Assembly: GCF_900187015.1 (NCBI RefSeq)
Contig: NZ_LT906479.1
Location: 248,001 to 312,000 of the forward strand
Length of the DNA: 64,000 nt
DNA from: Serratia ficaria
GTDB taxonomy: Bacteria; Pseudomonadota; Gammaproteobacteria; Enterobacterales; Enterobacteriaceae
Reading direction: 5' to 3'
Shown here: piece after piece, positions 1 to 12,921 of the stretch
Position numbering within the stretch: the first letter of the stretch is position 1
Layout of the letters: the number at the start of each line of letters is the position of its first letter
The notes under the pieces: generated by a model
Told to the model about the DNA's origin: nothing
Database searches by the model: none
The model's input: only the letters and a program-made list of their open reading frames with translations
Translations under genes and position numbers: made by a program

Positions 1-511
1 GGCGGAGATCTCGTTCGGCAACGTGCTGCTGAACCTGTTCAATACGGCGCGCCGTTTCAATATGGAAGTGCAGCCGCAACTGGTGTTATTGCAGAAGACC
101 TTGCTGTATGTTGAAGGTCTGGGCCGCCAGCTCTACCCGCAGTTGGATCTGTGGACCACCGCCAAGCCGTTCCTCGAGAGCTGGCTGCGCGATCAGGTCG
201 GCATTCCGGCGGTAATACGCGCGCTGAAAGAAAAGGCGCCGTTCTGGGCGGAGAAGCTGCCCGAGCTGCCTGAATTGTTTTACGACAGCCTGCAGCAACA
301 TAAACTGCTGCAACAAAGCGTTGATAAGCTGACCAACCAAATGCAGGCCCAGCGGGTTCGCCAAGGGCAATCGCGTTATCTGTTCGGCGTTGGCGCTACA
401 CTGTTAGTAAGCGGTACGTTGCTGCTGCTGGGCCAGGTCGAGGTATTCCCCGCCTGGATGATGGCCGCCGGCATCGTATGCTGGGTGATTGGCTGGAAGC
501 GAACCACCTGA
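1..511 (+). CDS. ubiB: UbiB, ubiquinone biosynthesis ADCK-family protein (C-terminal part)
   Basis: Only the last 169 residues are in the window; the reading frame is already open at base 2, so the gene is cut by the window edge rather than broken. UbiB is an atypical kinase/ATPase of the ADCK family needed for ubiquinone synthesis at the inner membrane. The visible part is the C-terminal tail with two hydrophobic segments, one starting at [10 protein letters not shown] and one at [10 protein letters not shown], separated by a short loop, which is the usual membrane anchor of UbiB. The position directly upstream of tatABC matches the conserved ubiE-ubiJ-ubiB-tat order of enterobacteria. The identification rests on the anchor and on context, since the kinase domain is outside the window. 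Confidence 0.9.
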   Translation, partial: AEISFGNVLLNLFNTARRFNMEVQPQLVLLQKTLLYVEGLGRQLYPQLDLWTTAKPFLESWLRDQVGIPAVIRALKEKAPFWAEKLPELPELFYDSLQQHKLLQQSVDKLTNQMQAQRVRQGQSRYLFGVGATLLVSGTLLLLGQVEVFPAWMMAAGIVCWVIGWKRTT

Positions 512-541
512 ATTGACTCGATACTCTGGTAAAGTCTGCCC

Positions 542-547
542 TATAAT
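542..547 (+). promoter_or_regulatory. candidate -10 of a tatA promoter
   Basis: A perfect TATAAT sits 45 bases before the tatA start in the ubiB-tatA gap. No good -35 lies at 16-18 bp; the nearest TTGACT (513-518) is 23 bp away. A local tat promoter is therefore plausible but weakly supported, and read-through from ubiB is likely too. Confidence 0.35.
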
Positions 548-591
548 GCGGCTGGCTTTGAAATACCCTTTTAAAATTAGAGGTAATTGGA

Positions 592-855
592 ATGGGCGGT
601 ATTAGTATTACGCAATTGTTGATCATCGCAGTGATCGTGGTGCTGCTGTTCGGCACCAAAAAGCTCCGCACGCTGGGCTCCGATCTCGGTGCATCAATCA
701 AGGGTTTCAAAAAGGCGATCGGCGACGAAACTCCACCGCCGACCAATACGGCTGAGAAAAGCAGCCTGGACGACGCTGACTTCACGGCCAAGCCTATTAC
801 CGATAAGCAGCCGGAAGTGAAAACCGAAGAGTCGAAGAACAAAGAGCAGGTATAA
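592..855 (+). CDS. tatA: TatA, twin-arginine translocase pore subunit
   Basis: TatA forms the oligomeric channel part of the Tat system, which exports folded proteins with twin-arginine signals across the inner membrane. The 87 residues match the family size. The N-terminal [10 protein letters not shown] begins a single transmembrane helix (about residues 5-21). It is followed by the hinge FGTKKL and an amphipathic helix containing [14 protein letters not shown], then an acidic, unstructured tail ending KEQV as in E. coli. An AGAGG Shine-Dalgarno lies just upstream of the ATG. The gene is first in the tatABC operon and tatB follows after 3 bases. Confidence 0.98.
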   Translation: MGGISITQLLIIAVIVVLLFGTKKLRTLGSDLGASIKGFKKAIGDETPPPTNTAEKSSLDDADFTAKPITDKQPEVKTEESKNKEQV

Positions 856-858
856 ACC

Positions 859-1347
859 GTGTTTGACATTGGGTTTAGTGAGCTGCTGTTGGTGCTGGTT
901 ATCGGCCTGGTCGTGCTCGGGCCGGAACGGTTGCCGGTAGCGGTCAGAACCGTTTCGGGCTGGATCCGCGCGCTGCGCTCGCTGGCGGCTTCGGTGCAGC
1001 ACGAGCTTTCTCAGGAGCTGAAGCTGCAGGAGCTGCAGGACAGCCTGAAAAAAGCCGAGAAGGCCGGTTTGCAGAATTTGACGCCGGAACTGAAGGCGTC
1101 AATGGATGAATTGAAAGACGCCGCAGAGTCGCTGAAGCGCACCTATCAGGGCGAAAAGGACGAACTGGCGCATACCATCCATAACCCGCTGGCCACTGAC
1201 CCGGAAGCCATTCACGACGACGGCGTGACGCCGGCGGAAGCGCCCGTCGTCGCGCAGCCGGTCAAAAAGCCGGTTGCCGTTGAAGCGGCGGCCGAACCTG
1301 TTGCGGATAAAACCCCAGCGTCTCACCAACCTAGTGGCGATCGTTAA
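859..1347 (+). CDS. tatB: TatB, Sec-independent translocase receptor subunit
   Basis: TatB pairs with TatC to make the receptor that binds twin-arginine signal peptides before TatA is recruited. The protein starts [10 protein letters not shown] from a GTG codon and has one N-terminal membrane helix (about residues 5-21). The conserved GPERLP motif follows, then an amphipathic helix and a long charged helix. The C-terminal third is rich in Pro, Ala and Val (many VAQP/VEAA-type repeats), typical of TatB tails and variable between species. At 162 residues it is a little shorter than E. coli TatB (171). It lies 3 bases after tatA and 3 before tatC. Confidence 0.97.
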   Translation: MFDIGFSELLLVLVIGLVVLGPERLPVAVRTVSGWIRALRSLAASVQHELSQELKLQELQDSLKKAEKAGLQNLTPELKASMDELKDAAESLKRTYQGEKDELAHTIHNPLATDPEAIHDDGVTPAEAPVVAQPVKKPVAVEAAAEPVADKTPASHQPSGDR

Positions 1348-1350
1348 AAC

Positions 1351-2121
1351 ATGGCTGTTGAAGATACCCAACCCCTTATCAGTCATCTGATAGAACTGCG
1401 TAAGCGGCTGTTAAACTCGATCATCAGCGTACTGGCGATCTTTCTGGCGTTAGTCTATTTCGCCAACGACATTTATCAGCTGGTGTCCGCGCCGTTGATC
1501 AAGCAGCTGCCGGCGGGCGCGAGCATGATCGCCACCGACGTGGCGTCACCGTTCTTTACCCCGATCAAACTGACCATGATCGTCTCGGTGTTCGTTTCGG
1601 CGCCGGTGATCCTGTATCAGGTTTGGGCCTTTATCGCGCCGGCGCTGTATAAGCATGAACGCCGGTTGATGATGCCGCTGCTGGTTTCCAGCAGCCTGCT
1701 GTTTTATCTCGGCATGGCCTTCGCTTACTTCATCGTGTTCCCGCTGGCCTTCGGTTTCTTCGCCAAGACTGCGCCGGCAGGGGTGATGATCGCCACCGAC
1801 ATCAATAACTACCTCGACTTCGTCATGGCGCTGTTTATGGCGTTCGGCGTGGCCTTCGAAGTGCCGGTCGCCATCATTCTGCTGTGCTGGAGCGGGGTTA
1901 CGTCGCCGGAAGATCTGAAGAAAAAACGGCCTTACGTTTTGGTCGGCGCCTTTGTGGTCGGTATGTTGCTGACGCCGCCGGACGTATTTTCGCAAACCCT
2001 GCTGGCGATACCCATGTATCTGCTGTTTGAAGTGGGGGTGTTCTTCGCCCGCTTCTATACCGGCAAACGTCGTCCGCAGCCGGAAGAAGAAGACGAGGGT
2101 GAAGACCCCCCGGCCGCGTAG
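1351..2121 (+). CDS. tatC: TatC, twin-arginine translocase core subunit
   Basis: TatC is the polytopic inner-membrane protein that recognises the twin-arginine motif. The 256 residues carry the conserved N-terminal cytoplasmic signature [11 protein letters not shown] (about residues 11-21), six hydrophobic segments, and the conserved periplasmic proline-rich region around FFTPIKLT. The tail is strongly acidic ([10 protein letters not shown]). It is the last gene of tatABC: a rho-independent terminator lies 18 bases beyond its stop, although tatD starts soon after. Confidence 0.98.
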   Translation: MAVEDTQPLISHLIELRKRLLNSIISVLAIFLALVYFANDIYQLVSAPLIKQLPAGASMIATDVASPFFTPIKLTMIVSVFVSAPVILYQVWAFIAPALYKHERRLMMPLLVSSSLLFYLGMAFAYFIVFPLAFGFFAKTAPAGVMIATDINNYLDFVMALFMAFGVAFEVPVAIILLCWSGVTSPEDLKKKRPYVLVGAFVVGMLLTPPDVFSQTLLAIPMYLLFEVGVFFARFYTGKRRPQPEEEDEGEDPPAA

Positions 2122-2138
2122 TCCGTATTGTGTTTCCG

Positions 2139-2160
2139 AGCCGCCCGCTGGGCGGCTTTT
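2139..2160 (+). terminator. rho-independent terminator after tatC
   Basis: An 8-bp perfect stem AGCCGCCC / GGGCGGCT with a 3-base loop is followed by TTT. It lies between tatC and tatD and probably reduces rather than abolishes read-through, because tatD starts only 16 bases later. Confidence 0.8.
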
Positions 2161-2175
2161 GCTTTGGGAAAAACC

Positions 2176-2958
2176 ATGTTTGATATCGGCGTGAACCTCA
2201 CCAGCCCCCAGTTCGCCAAAGACCGCCGGCAGGTGGTGGAGCGCGCGCGCGCCGCCGGGGTGACCGGGCTGCTAATCACCGGCACCGATCTGCAGGAGAG
2301 TCGCGAGGCCAGTGAATTGGCTCAGCAGGATGCCGGCTATTGCTGGTCGACCGCCGGCGTGCATCCGCATTACGCCAGCGGCTGGGATGCGCAGAGCGCC
2401 GAGCAGATCCATGCGCTGGCCACGCGTTCCGAAGTGGCGGCGATCGGCGAGTGCGGGCTGGATTTCAACCGCAATTTCTCTACGCCGGAGCAGCAGGAGG
2501 CGGCATTCAGCGCCCAGTTGGCGCTGGCGGCGGAACTGGCGATGCCGGTTTTTCTGCATTGTCGCGACGCACACGCACGTTTTGCCGCGCTGCTGGCGCC
2601 CTGGTTGGATAAACTGCCCGCGGCCGTGGTGCACTGTTTTACCGGCACCGCCGAAGAATTAGACCGCTGCCTGTCGCTGGGCCTGTCGATCGGGATCACC
2701 GGTTGGGTATGCGACGAGCGGCGCGGCCTGGAGCTGCGCGCCTTGCTGCCGCGGATCCCGGCGGAGCGTTTATTGCTGGAAACCGACGCCCCCTATCTGT
2801 TGCCCCGGGATTTACACCCTAAACCTGCATCTCGCCGCAACGAACCCGGTTTTCTGCCCCATATCGTTCGTCAGGTGGCCGCCTGGCGCCAGGAAGATCC
2901 TGAATGGCTGGGGCAAAAAACCGATGAGAACGCCCGCCGGCTATTCCGGCTGGTTTGA
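2176..2958 (+). CDS. tatD: TatD, metal-dependent 3'-5' DNase
   Basis: TatD is a cytoplasmic TIM-barrel metallohydrolase with DNase activity; it is not needed for Tat transport despite the linkage. I chose the ATG at 2176, giving [13 protein letters not shown] and 260 residues, exactly the E. coli length, over an upstream start inside the tatC terminator. Metal-site motifs are present in order: GVHPH (61-65), GECGLDFN with E92, HCRDAH with H128, HCFTG with H153 and [12 protein letters not shown] with D204. The next gene, hemB, follows after 14 bases and is probably co-transcribed; in E. coli tatD is followed by rfaH instead. Confidence 0.96.
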   Translation: MFDIGVNLTSPQFAKDRRQVVERARAAGVTGLLITGTDLQESREASELAQQDAGYCWSTAGVHPHYASGWDAQSAEQIHALATRSEVAAIGECGLDFNRNFSTPEQQEAAFSAQLALAAELAMPVFLHCRDAHARFAALLAPWLDKLPAAVVHCFTGTAEELDRCLSLGLSIGITGWVCDERRGLELRALLPRIPAERLLLETDAPYLLPRDLHPKPASRRNEPGFLPHIVRQVAAWRQEDPEWLGQKTDENARRLFRLV

Positions 2959-2963
2959 GTTAG

Positions 2964-3995
<1,032 letters not shown>

Positions 3996-4016
3996 GCGCT
4001 GACCGCATAAAAACGA

Positions 4017-4038
4017 AGGGCGCCCGCGGGCGCCTTTC
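4017..4038 (+). terminator. terminator between hemB and rfaH
   Basis: Stem GGCGCCC / GGGCGCC (4019-4034, 2-base loop) is followed by TTT on the plus strand. It lies between two converging genes and ends hemB transcription. Confidence 0.75.
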
Positions 4039-4042
4039 TGCA

Positions 4043-4533
4043 TTACAGCTTCTGGAACTGCCGATTGTCCAGACTTTGGCTGACCTGCTTGTTGATCAGG
4101 TTCAGCAACAGCATCGAGCGCGCTTCGCCGTCCGGTTCGGTATAAATGGCCTGCAGCCCCCCTCGAATACGCCGTCGACGATCAGCACGGTGTCCCCCGG
4201 CTGCGGCGTTTCCGGATCGACGTAAGCCTCGCTGGCGTGCGTTTGCAGCTCTTCGATCACCTTGTGCGGAATGGTGGTCGGCAGCGAGCCGAAGCGCACG
4301 AAGTGGCTGACGCCCCGGGTGGCGCTGATGGTGGTGGTGTGAATGCGCTCCGGGTCGAACTGCACGAACAGGTAGTTGGGGAACAGGGGTTCGCTGACCG
4401 CGATGCGTTTGCCGCGCACGATTTTTTCCAGCGTGATGATCGGGCTGAGGCAGTTCACTTCCTGCCGTTCCAGATGTTCCTGCGCCCGTAACAGCTGGCC
4501 GCGTTTGCAATAGAGTAAGTACCAGGATTCCAT
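4043..4533 (-). pseudogene. rfaH: RfaH transcription antitermination factor, frameshifted as read here
   Basis: RfaH is a NusG paralogue recruited at ops sites to allow transcription of long LPS, capsule and toxin operons; its C-terminal KOW domain refolds to recruit ribosomes. From the ATG at 4533 the frame reads [15 protein letters not shown] and the NGN domain to about residue 125 (GVFEGG). It then enters a foreign tail ending RCCC at 4102. The expected C-terminus, from [15 protein letters not shown] to RQFQKL (stop at 4043), continues in another frame. The shift lies at a run of six C (4157-4162; six G in the mRNA). One extra base or two fewer would restore a 163- or 162-residue protein; E. 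coli RfaH has 162. It may be a homopolymer sequencing error or a true loss of the KOW domain. Confidence 0.85.
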
Positions 4534-4740
4534 AATTTCACATGCCTTTCTGCCAGCCGGTAAGCATATCAAAAGCTATTACGGATACATAGTGATGCAG
4601 GTTTCAGCTTGTAACCGGCGCTATCTCCATGAATAGTTGGCTATTAGCGGAGGGTCACACACTTGTCTGCACGGCTCGGGTATAACAGAGGGCTAAAAAT
4701 TTGTTACCGTCACAGTATGGCAAGGCCCGGCGCCGCCAGA

Positions 4741-4756
4741 TGTGACGCTATTCATC
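4741..4756 (+). promoter_or_regulatory. possible CRP site upstream of pepE
   Basis: TGTGACGCTATTCATC matches the left CRP half-site TGTGA fully and the right half TCACA in three of five bases. Salmonella pepE is known to be CRP-responsive, which is why I note it. The site ends only 20 bases before the start codon, so the case is weak. Confidence 0.25.
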
Positions 4757-4776
4757 GTTTTTGATTTGGGGGAGAG

Positions 4777-5502
4777 ATGGAGTTATTTCTGTTGAGCAAC
4801 GGCAAGCTGCCTGACGAAGCCGAACTGCTGGGGTACGCCAAGAGCCGGCTGCTGGCGATGATTGAGCGCCGCGGCGTTAAATCCGCGGTATTTATCCCTT
4901 ACGCGATGCTCCGCAATGACTATGACCAGCGCGCGCAGGAGCTGGCGCAGACCCTGGGCATCGAGGTCGCCAGCATTCATCACGCGGCCTCCCCGGCGGC
5001 GGCGATCGCCGAAGCGGAATGTATTTTGGTCAGCGGCGGCAATACCTGGATGCTGAACCAGATGCTGCATGAGCAGGGGCTGATCGTGCCTATCCAGCGT
5101 GCGGTGCGCGAGCGCGGCGTGCCCTACGTCGGCTGGAGCGCCGGCTGCAACGTGGCGACGCCGAGCATCCGCACCACCAATGACATGCCGGTGCGCTGCA
5201 GCGTGGTGTTGCCGGCGCTGGGGCTGTTCCCGGTGCAGATTAACCCGCACTATATCGACGCCCATATCAGCGGTCATATGGGGGAAACCCGCGACGAGCG
5301 CCTGGCGGAGTTCTGCGTGGTCAATCCGAGCGAATCGGTGGTGGCGCTGCGCGAAGGCAGCCTGCTGCACGTCGAGGGCGATGAACTGAGTTATTTCAGC
5401 GCCAGGCAGCAGGGGTTCAAGGTATTCCGCCACGGCGAAGAGACCCGCGAGTATCAGGATACGCGGGCTTTGGCCGCGCTGGTGCCCTTCATCTGCCGCT
5501 GA
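4777..5502 (+). CDS. pepE: PepE, alpha-aspartyl dipeptidase (dipeptidase E)
   Basis: PepE hydrolyses dipeptides with an N-terminal aspartate in the cytoplasm and belongs to serine peptidase family S51. The 241 residues start MELFLLSN, as in the family. They carry the nucleophile elbow GWSAGCN with S121, the following TIRTTNDMP-like stretch, and INPHYID with the catalytic H158. A GGGGGAGAG Shine-Dalgarno precedes the ATG. It is transcribed divergently from rfaH. In E. coli rfaH and ubiD are direct neighbours and pepE lies elsewhere, so its position here is a lineage difference. Confidence 0.92.
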   Translation: MELFLLSNGKLPDEAELLGYAKSRLLAMIERRGVKSAVFIPYAMLRNDYDQRAQELAQTLGIEVASIHHAASPAAAIAEAECILVSGGNTWMLNQMLHEQGLIVPIQRAVRERGVPYVGWSAGCNVATPSIRTTNDMPVRCSVVLPALGLFPVQINPHYIDAHISGHMGETRDERLAEFCVVNPSESVVALREGSLLHVEGDELSYFSARQQGFKVFRHGEETREYQDTRALAALVPFICR

Positions 5503-5589
5503 GGGTCGCCCGGTATTGGGCGGCGTTTAACAAAATTGCAGCAACAAGCGTGAAGAGGGCTTATAATGCCCTCCTCACTGGCCGTTATA

Positions 5590-7086
5590 ATGATCAGCAT
5601 GAAATACCGTGACTTACGCGATTTCCTCTCGTTGCTGGAAAAGAGAGGGGAACTAAAACGCATCAGCCAGCCGATTGATCCCTATCTGGAAATGACAGAA
5701 ATTGCCGATCGCACCCTGCGTGCGGGCGGCCCGGCGCTGCTGTTTGAAAACCCGAAAGGGTACGACATGCCGGTGCTGTGCAACCTGTTCGGTACCGCCA
5801 ACCGCGTGGCGATGGGCATGGGCCAGGAGGATGTCAGCGCGCTGCGCGAAGTGGGCAAGCTGCTGGCGTTCCTCAAAGAACCCGAGCCGCCGAAGGGGTT
5901 CCGCGATCTGTTCGACAAGGTGCCGAAGTTCAAGCAGGTGCTGAACATGCCGACCAAGGTGCTGGGTTCCGCGCCTTGCCAGGAGCAGGTGTGGCAGGGC
6001 GACGACGTCGATCTGAGCCGTATTCCGGTGATGCACTGCTGGCCGGAAGACGCCGCGCCGCTGATCACCTGGGGGCTGACGGTCACCCGCGGGCCGCATA
6101 AAGAGCGGCAGAACCTGGGTATCTACCGCCAGCAGGTGCTGGGCAGGAATAAAGTGATCATGCGCTGGCTGTCGCACCGCGGCGGCGCGCTGGATTACCA
6201 GGAATGGTGCCAGGCGCATCCCGGTGAGCGTTTCCCGGTCGCGGTGGCGCTGGGCGCCGACCCCGCTACGATCCTCGGCGCGGTGACGCCGGTGCCGGAC
6301 ACCCTTTCCGAGTACGCCTTCGCCGGGCTGCTGCGCGGCAACAAAACCGAAGTGGTCAAGTGCCTGTCCAACGATCTTGAAGTGCCGGCCAGCGCGGAAA
6401 TCGTGCTGGAAGGTTACATCGAGCCGGGGGAAATGGCGCCGGAAGGCCCGTATGGCGATCACACCGGGTATTACAACGAGATAGACAGTTTCCCGGTGTT
6501 CACCGTGACTCACATCACCCAGCGCCGCAATGCGATTTATCACTCCACCTATACCGGCCGTCCACCGGACGAACCGGCGATTTTGGGCGTGGCGCTGAAC
6601 GAAGTGTTTGTGCCGATCCTGCAAAAGCAATTCCCGGAAATTGTTGATTTTTACCTGCCGCCGGAAGGCTGTTCGTACCGTCTGGCGGTAGTGACCATCA
6701 AAAAACAGTATGCCGGCCACGCCAAGCGCGTGATGATGGGCGTCTGGTCGTTCCTGCGTCAGTTTATGTACACCAAATTTGTTATCGTCTGTGACGATGA
6801 CGTCAACGCGCGCGACTGGAATGACGTGATCTGGGCGATAACCACCCGAATGGATCCGGCAAGGGATACCGTTTTGGTGGAGAATACGCCGATCGACTAT
6901 TTGGACTTCGCCTCGCCGGTTTCCGGACTGGGTTCGAAGATGGGGCTGGACGCCACCAATAAATGGCCGGGTGAAACCGAGCGCGAATGGGGCCGTCCGA
7001 TTCAGATGGATGAAAAGGTGCGTGCGCGCGTCGACGAAATCTGGGATGAGCTCGCAATCTTCAGTGACAGGGAACCGACGCTTTAA
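5590..7086 (+). CDS. ubiD: UbiD, 4-hydroxy-3-polyprenylbenzoate decarboxylase
   Basis: UbiD removes the carboxyl group of the polyprenylated benzoate ring in ubiquinone synthesis, using prenylated FMN supplied by UbiX. The ATG at 5590 gives [13 protein letters not shown] and 498 residues, one more than E. coli, so I preferred it over the in-frame ATG 24 bases upstream. Conserved blocks include [17 protein letters not shown] near the N-terminus, the prFMN/metal region [34 protein letters not shown], and [13 protein letters not shown]. The fre gene follows 50 bases downstream, as in E. coli. Confidence 0.97.
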   Translation: MISMKYRDLRDFLSLLEKRGELKRISQPIDPYLEMTEIADRTLRAGGPALLFENPKGYDMPVLCNLFGTANRVAMGMGQEDVSALREVGKLLAFLKEPEPPKGFRDLFDKVPKFKQVLNMPTKVLGSAPCQEQVWQGDDVDLSRIPVMHCWPEDAAPLITWGLTVTRGPHKERQNLGIYRQQVLGRNKVIMRWLSHRGGALDYQEWCQAHPGERFPVAVALGADPATILGAVTPVPDTLSEYAFAGLLRGNKTEVVKCLSNDLEVPASAEIVLEGYIEPGEMAPEGPYGDHTGYYNEIDSFPVFTVTHITQRRNAIYHSTYTGRPPDEPAILGVALNEVFVPILQKQFPEIVDFYLPPEGCSYRLAVVTIKKQYAGHAKRVMMGVWSFLRQFMYTKFVIVCDDDVNARDWNDVIWAITTRMDPARDTVLVENTPIDYLDFASPVSGLGSKMGLDATNKWPGETEREWGRPIQMDEKVRARVDEIWDELAIFSDREPTL

Positions 7087-7136
7087 CGTCAGGCTCTGTT
7101 CTCAGTTTTGCATTGATGACCCGACAGAGGGAACGC

Positions 7137-7838
7137 ATGACAATATTGAGCTGTAAAGTGACCTCGGTAGAGGCCATTACCGATACGGTTTATCGGGTAC
7201 GTTTGGTGCCTGAGGCGCCGTTTTCGTTCAAGGCAGGGCAATACCTGATGGTAGTGATGGATGAGCGCGACAAGCGCCCGTTCTCTCTGGCGTCAACGCC
7301 GACGCAACAGGAATACATCGAGCTGCACATCGGCGCTTCGGAACTGAATCTGTACGCCATGGCGGTGATGGATCGCATTCTGAAAGAGCAGGCGATCACC
7401 GTCGATATTCCGCACGGCGACGCCTGGCTGCGCGAAGAGGGCAGCCGCCCGCTGGTGTTGATCGCCGGCGGTACCGGGTTCTCCTATGCGCGTTCGATTT
7501 TGCTGACCGCGCTGGCGCAGCAGCCGGATCGCGATATTTCGATCTACTGGGGCGGGCGCGAGCTGAAGCACCTGTACGATCTGAGCGAGCTGGAAGCGCT
7601 GTCGCTGCAGCACCCGAACCTGAAGGTGATCCCGGTAGTGGAACAGCCGGAAGACGAATGGCGCGGCCGCAGCGGCACCGTGCTCAGCGCGGTGCTGCAG
7701 GATTTCGGCACCCTGGCGGAGCACGATATCTACATCGCCGGCCGTTTCGAAATGGCGAAAATCGCCCGCGAACGTTTCTGCGCCGAACGCGGCGCGCAGG
7801 AAGCGCATATGTTTGGCGACGCTTTCTCGTTTATCTGA
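7137..7838 (+). CDS. fre: Fre, NAD(P)H-flavin reductase
   Basis: Fre reduces free flavins with NAD(P)H; the reduced flavin serves ferric iron reduction, ribonucleotide reductase activation and, in ubiquinone metabolism, UbiX/UbiD chemistry. The ATG at 7137 gives [20 protein letters not shown] and 233 residues, the E. coli length; a longer in-frame start at 7113 lacks support. The flavin-binding RPFSLAS motif is followed by the NAD(P) motif [13 protein letters not shown], and the C-terminus is FGDAFSFI. A strong terminator follows, so ubiD-fre ends here. Confidence 0.97.
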   Translation: MTILSCKVTSVEAITDTVYRVRLVPEAPFSFKAGQYLMVVMDERDKRPFSLASTPTQQEYIELHIGASELNLYAMAVMDRILKEQAITVDIPHGDAWLREEGSRPLVLIAGGTGFSYARSILLTALAQQPDRDISIYWGGRELKHLYDLSELEALSLQHPNLKVIPVVEQPEDEWRGRSGTVLSAVLQDFGTLAEHDIYIAGRFEMAKIARERFCAERGAQEAHMFGDAFSFI

Positions 7839-7858
7839 CCGGCGAGAGGCGCAATAAC

Positions 7859-7888
7859 AACGGGGTGGCCAGTGGTCGCCCCGTTTTT
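7859..7888 (+). terminator. rho-independent terminator after fre
   Basis: A 12-bp stem AACGGGGTGGCC / GGTCGCCCCGTT (two G-T pairs) with loop AGT is followed by TTT. It closes the ubiD-fre unit. Confidence 0.9.
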
Positions 7889-7915
7889 ATTGGGGCGTCG
7901 GCGAATGGCGGGCAT

Positions 7916-7941
7916 AAAAAAACCCGCCCCTGACAGGCGGG
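7916..7941 (-). terminator. rho-independent terminator of fadBA
   Basis: Read on the minus strand, stem CCCGCC / GGCGGG with a 7-base loop is followed by seven T. It lies about 70 bases beyond the fadA stop. Confidence 0.85.
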
Positions 7942-8013
7942 AAGTACGGCAACTAAACTTGGCGGGACGCCGCGGTTTTAAGCGGTGACGCGGTCATCCC
8001 AAGATAGACACGG

Positions 8014-11377
<3,364 letters not shown>

Positions 11378-11401
11378 GTCTATCTCCTGAATCAGCGTTT
11401 G

Positions 11402-11418
11402 ATCTGGTATGACCAGAT
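11402..11418 (-). promoter_or_regulatory. FadR operator of fadBA
   Basis: ATCTGGTATGACCAGAT is a perfect inverted repeat around its central base and closely matches the known fadBA FadR site of E. coli. It lies 25-41 bases upstream of the fadB start, where FadR would block initiation until long-chain acyl-CoA releases it. Confidence 0.88.
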
Positions 11419-11471
11419 GATGAGGAGTGTGGTTTTTATGTTAACAATATGCAAATAAGAGATTGCGATTT

Positions 11472-11488
11472 TGCTGGTCTGATCACAT
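11472..11488 (-). promoter_or_regulatory. possible second FadR-like site
   Basis: TGCTGGTCTGATCACAT shares GCTGGTC-GA and the trailing half of the FadR consensus. It lies 70 bp further from fadB and closer to the divergent MFS gene. The match is partial. Confidence 0.35.
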
Positions 11489-11610
11489 GCCATCTGATTA
11501 ATTTTTTGATTTAAAACGAAGTTATATTTTATGTGCTATCGGCATTTGCCGGAATCTATAGCCCCCCATACACTTGCCCCAGGCAGTTCATTACCTACGC
11601 GAGGTTCAGG

Positions 11611-12807
11611 ATGAGTAAGGCGGCATGTGCGAAACGCAACGTTTTATGGAGCATTCCCGCCAGAACGATGACGCTGGCGTGTCTGCTGGTGTTCATGGCG
11701 CAGATGGCGACCACGGTGTACCTGCCCGCGTTACCGACGGTGATGCGGGAGTTGGCGATGAGCCGCCGCGCCACCGAGCTTTCCATCTCCATCTTTGTGA
11801 TCGGCGCCGCTCTGCCGGTGCTGTTTTGGGGCGCGGCGGCCGACCGTTTTGGCCGACGCCTGCCCTTGACGCTCTCTCTGGTGTTGTTCATCACCTGCAG
11901 CGGATTGCTGGCCTTTTGCCATAATGGCGTTCAGCTGCTGACGCTGCGCGCAGTGCAAGGCGTCGCCGCGGGCGGAGCGGCGATCATCGCGCGTATTATC
12001 GTGCGTGATAACTGGAGCGGCGACGAGCTGGCGCGACGCCTGTCGGTGCTGTCGGTCGCTTTTATCGCCGCGCTGGGCGGCGGGCAGTTTATCGGCGGGC
12101 TGCTCAGTCAGTATGCGCACTGGCAAATGGGCTTCGTGCTGATGGGCCTCACCGGCCTGGCGATCCTGCTGCTGATGGCGACGCTGCCGCTGGAAGCGGG
12201 GCGCCCGGCGGGGCAGCGTCCGCCGATGGCGGCGACCTATTTCGCCATCCTGCGGCGGCCGGGTTTTTTCTGGCCGGCCTGCGTTGGCGGGCTGGGGTTC
12301 GCCATCGCGGTGACGCTGCAGGAAGTGAGCCCGTTCGTGATGCAGCAGGGGTTCGGTCTCAACGTCACGGCCTTCGGTGCGTTGGGATTGGTGATCGGCA
12401 TTGCCTATTTTAGCGGGGCGATGGCGGTAAACCGCACGGTGGCGCGCGTTGGCGGCAAACGGCTGATGCAGATCGGCAGCGGCATTGTCGCGTTGGCGAC
12501 GGCGGCGATCATGCTGCTGTGGTGGAGCGGATTGTTGGTCGGCCTGTCCGGCATGACGGTGTTTATCGCACTGTACTGCCTGACGATTTTTGGCCAGGCG
12601 GTGCTGTTTCCCAACAGCATGGCGATGGCGGTCAGCGATGCCAGAGCCTATGGCGCCTATGCGATGGCGCTGTGCGGGTTCCTGCAACAGTGTCTGGCTG
12701 GCGTCGCCGCCGCAGGGGCGGTGTTGCTCGAGCATCAGGGGCTGTGGGCGCTGGCGATTGCGCTGCTCGGCCTGCTGGGCTGGCTGATGGTTAAACTGCG
12801 GATGTAA
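11611..12807 (+). CDS. Bcr/CflA-type MFS efflux transporter
   Basis: This is a 398-residue, about 12-helix inner-membrane transporter of the major facilitator superfamily, resembling the drug:H+ antiporter (Bcr/CflA) subgroup. The conserved loop 2-3 motif A appears as ADRFGRRLP (about 77-85). The first helix carries VYLPALPTV, typical of this group, and RAVQGVAAGGAAII corresponds to motif B in helix 4. I chose the ATG at 11611 because GAGG lies 6 bases upstream; an open frame extends to 11533. The substrate cannot be told from sequence. It sits between fadB and pepQ, which are direct neighbours in E. coli, so it is an accessory insertion in the intergenic promoter region. Confidence 0.85.
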   Translation: MSKAACAKRNVLWSIPARTMTLACLLVFMAQMATTVYLPALPTVMRELAMSRRATELSISIFVIGAALPVLFWGAAADRFGRRLPLTLSLVLFITCSGLLAFCHNGVQLLTLRAVQGVAAGGAAIIARIIVRDNWSGDELARRLSVLSVAFIAALGGGQFIGGLLSQYAHWQMGFVLMGLTGLAILLLMATLPLEAGRPAGQRPPMAATYFAILRRPGFFWPACVGGLGFAIAVTLQEVSPFVMQQGFGLNVTAFGALGLVIGIAYFSGAMAVNRTVARVGGKRLMQIGSGIVALATAAIMLLWWSGLLVGLSGMTVFIALYCLTIFGQAVLFPNSMAMAVSDARAYGAYAMALCGFLQQCLAGVAAAGAVLLEHQGLWALAIALLGLLGWLMVKLRM

Positions 12808-12921
12808 CGGGTTTCACCGCGAATTGCGAACTGCCCCGCATGACCAACGCTATGGGGTTGGTGCGCCGGGGCGCTGTGTTAAGATGATTTTTTTCGTGCT
12901 AAGGGCATTAAGGGTACTGTA

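Noticed and set aside
4102..4572. Treating the 156-codon frame as a complete RfaH with an extended N-terminus
   Set aside because: The first 13 residues precede the family start MESW, and the last 18 do not match the family; the true C-terminus lies in the other frame.
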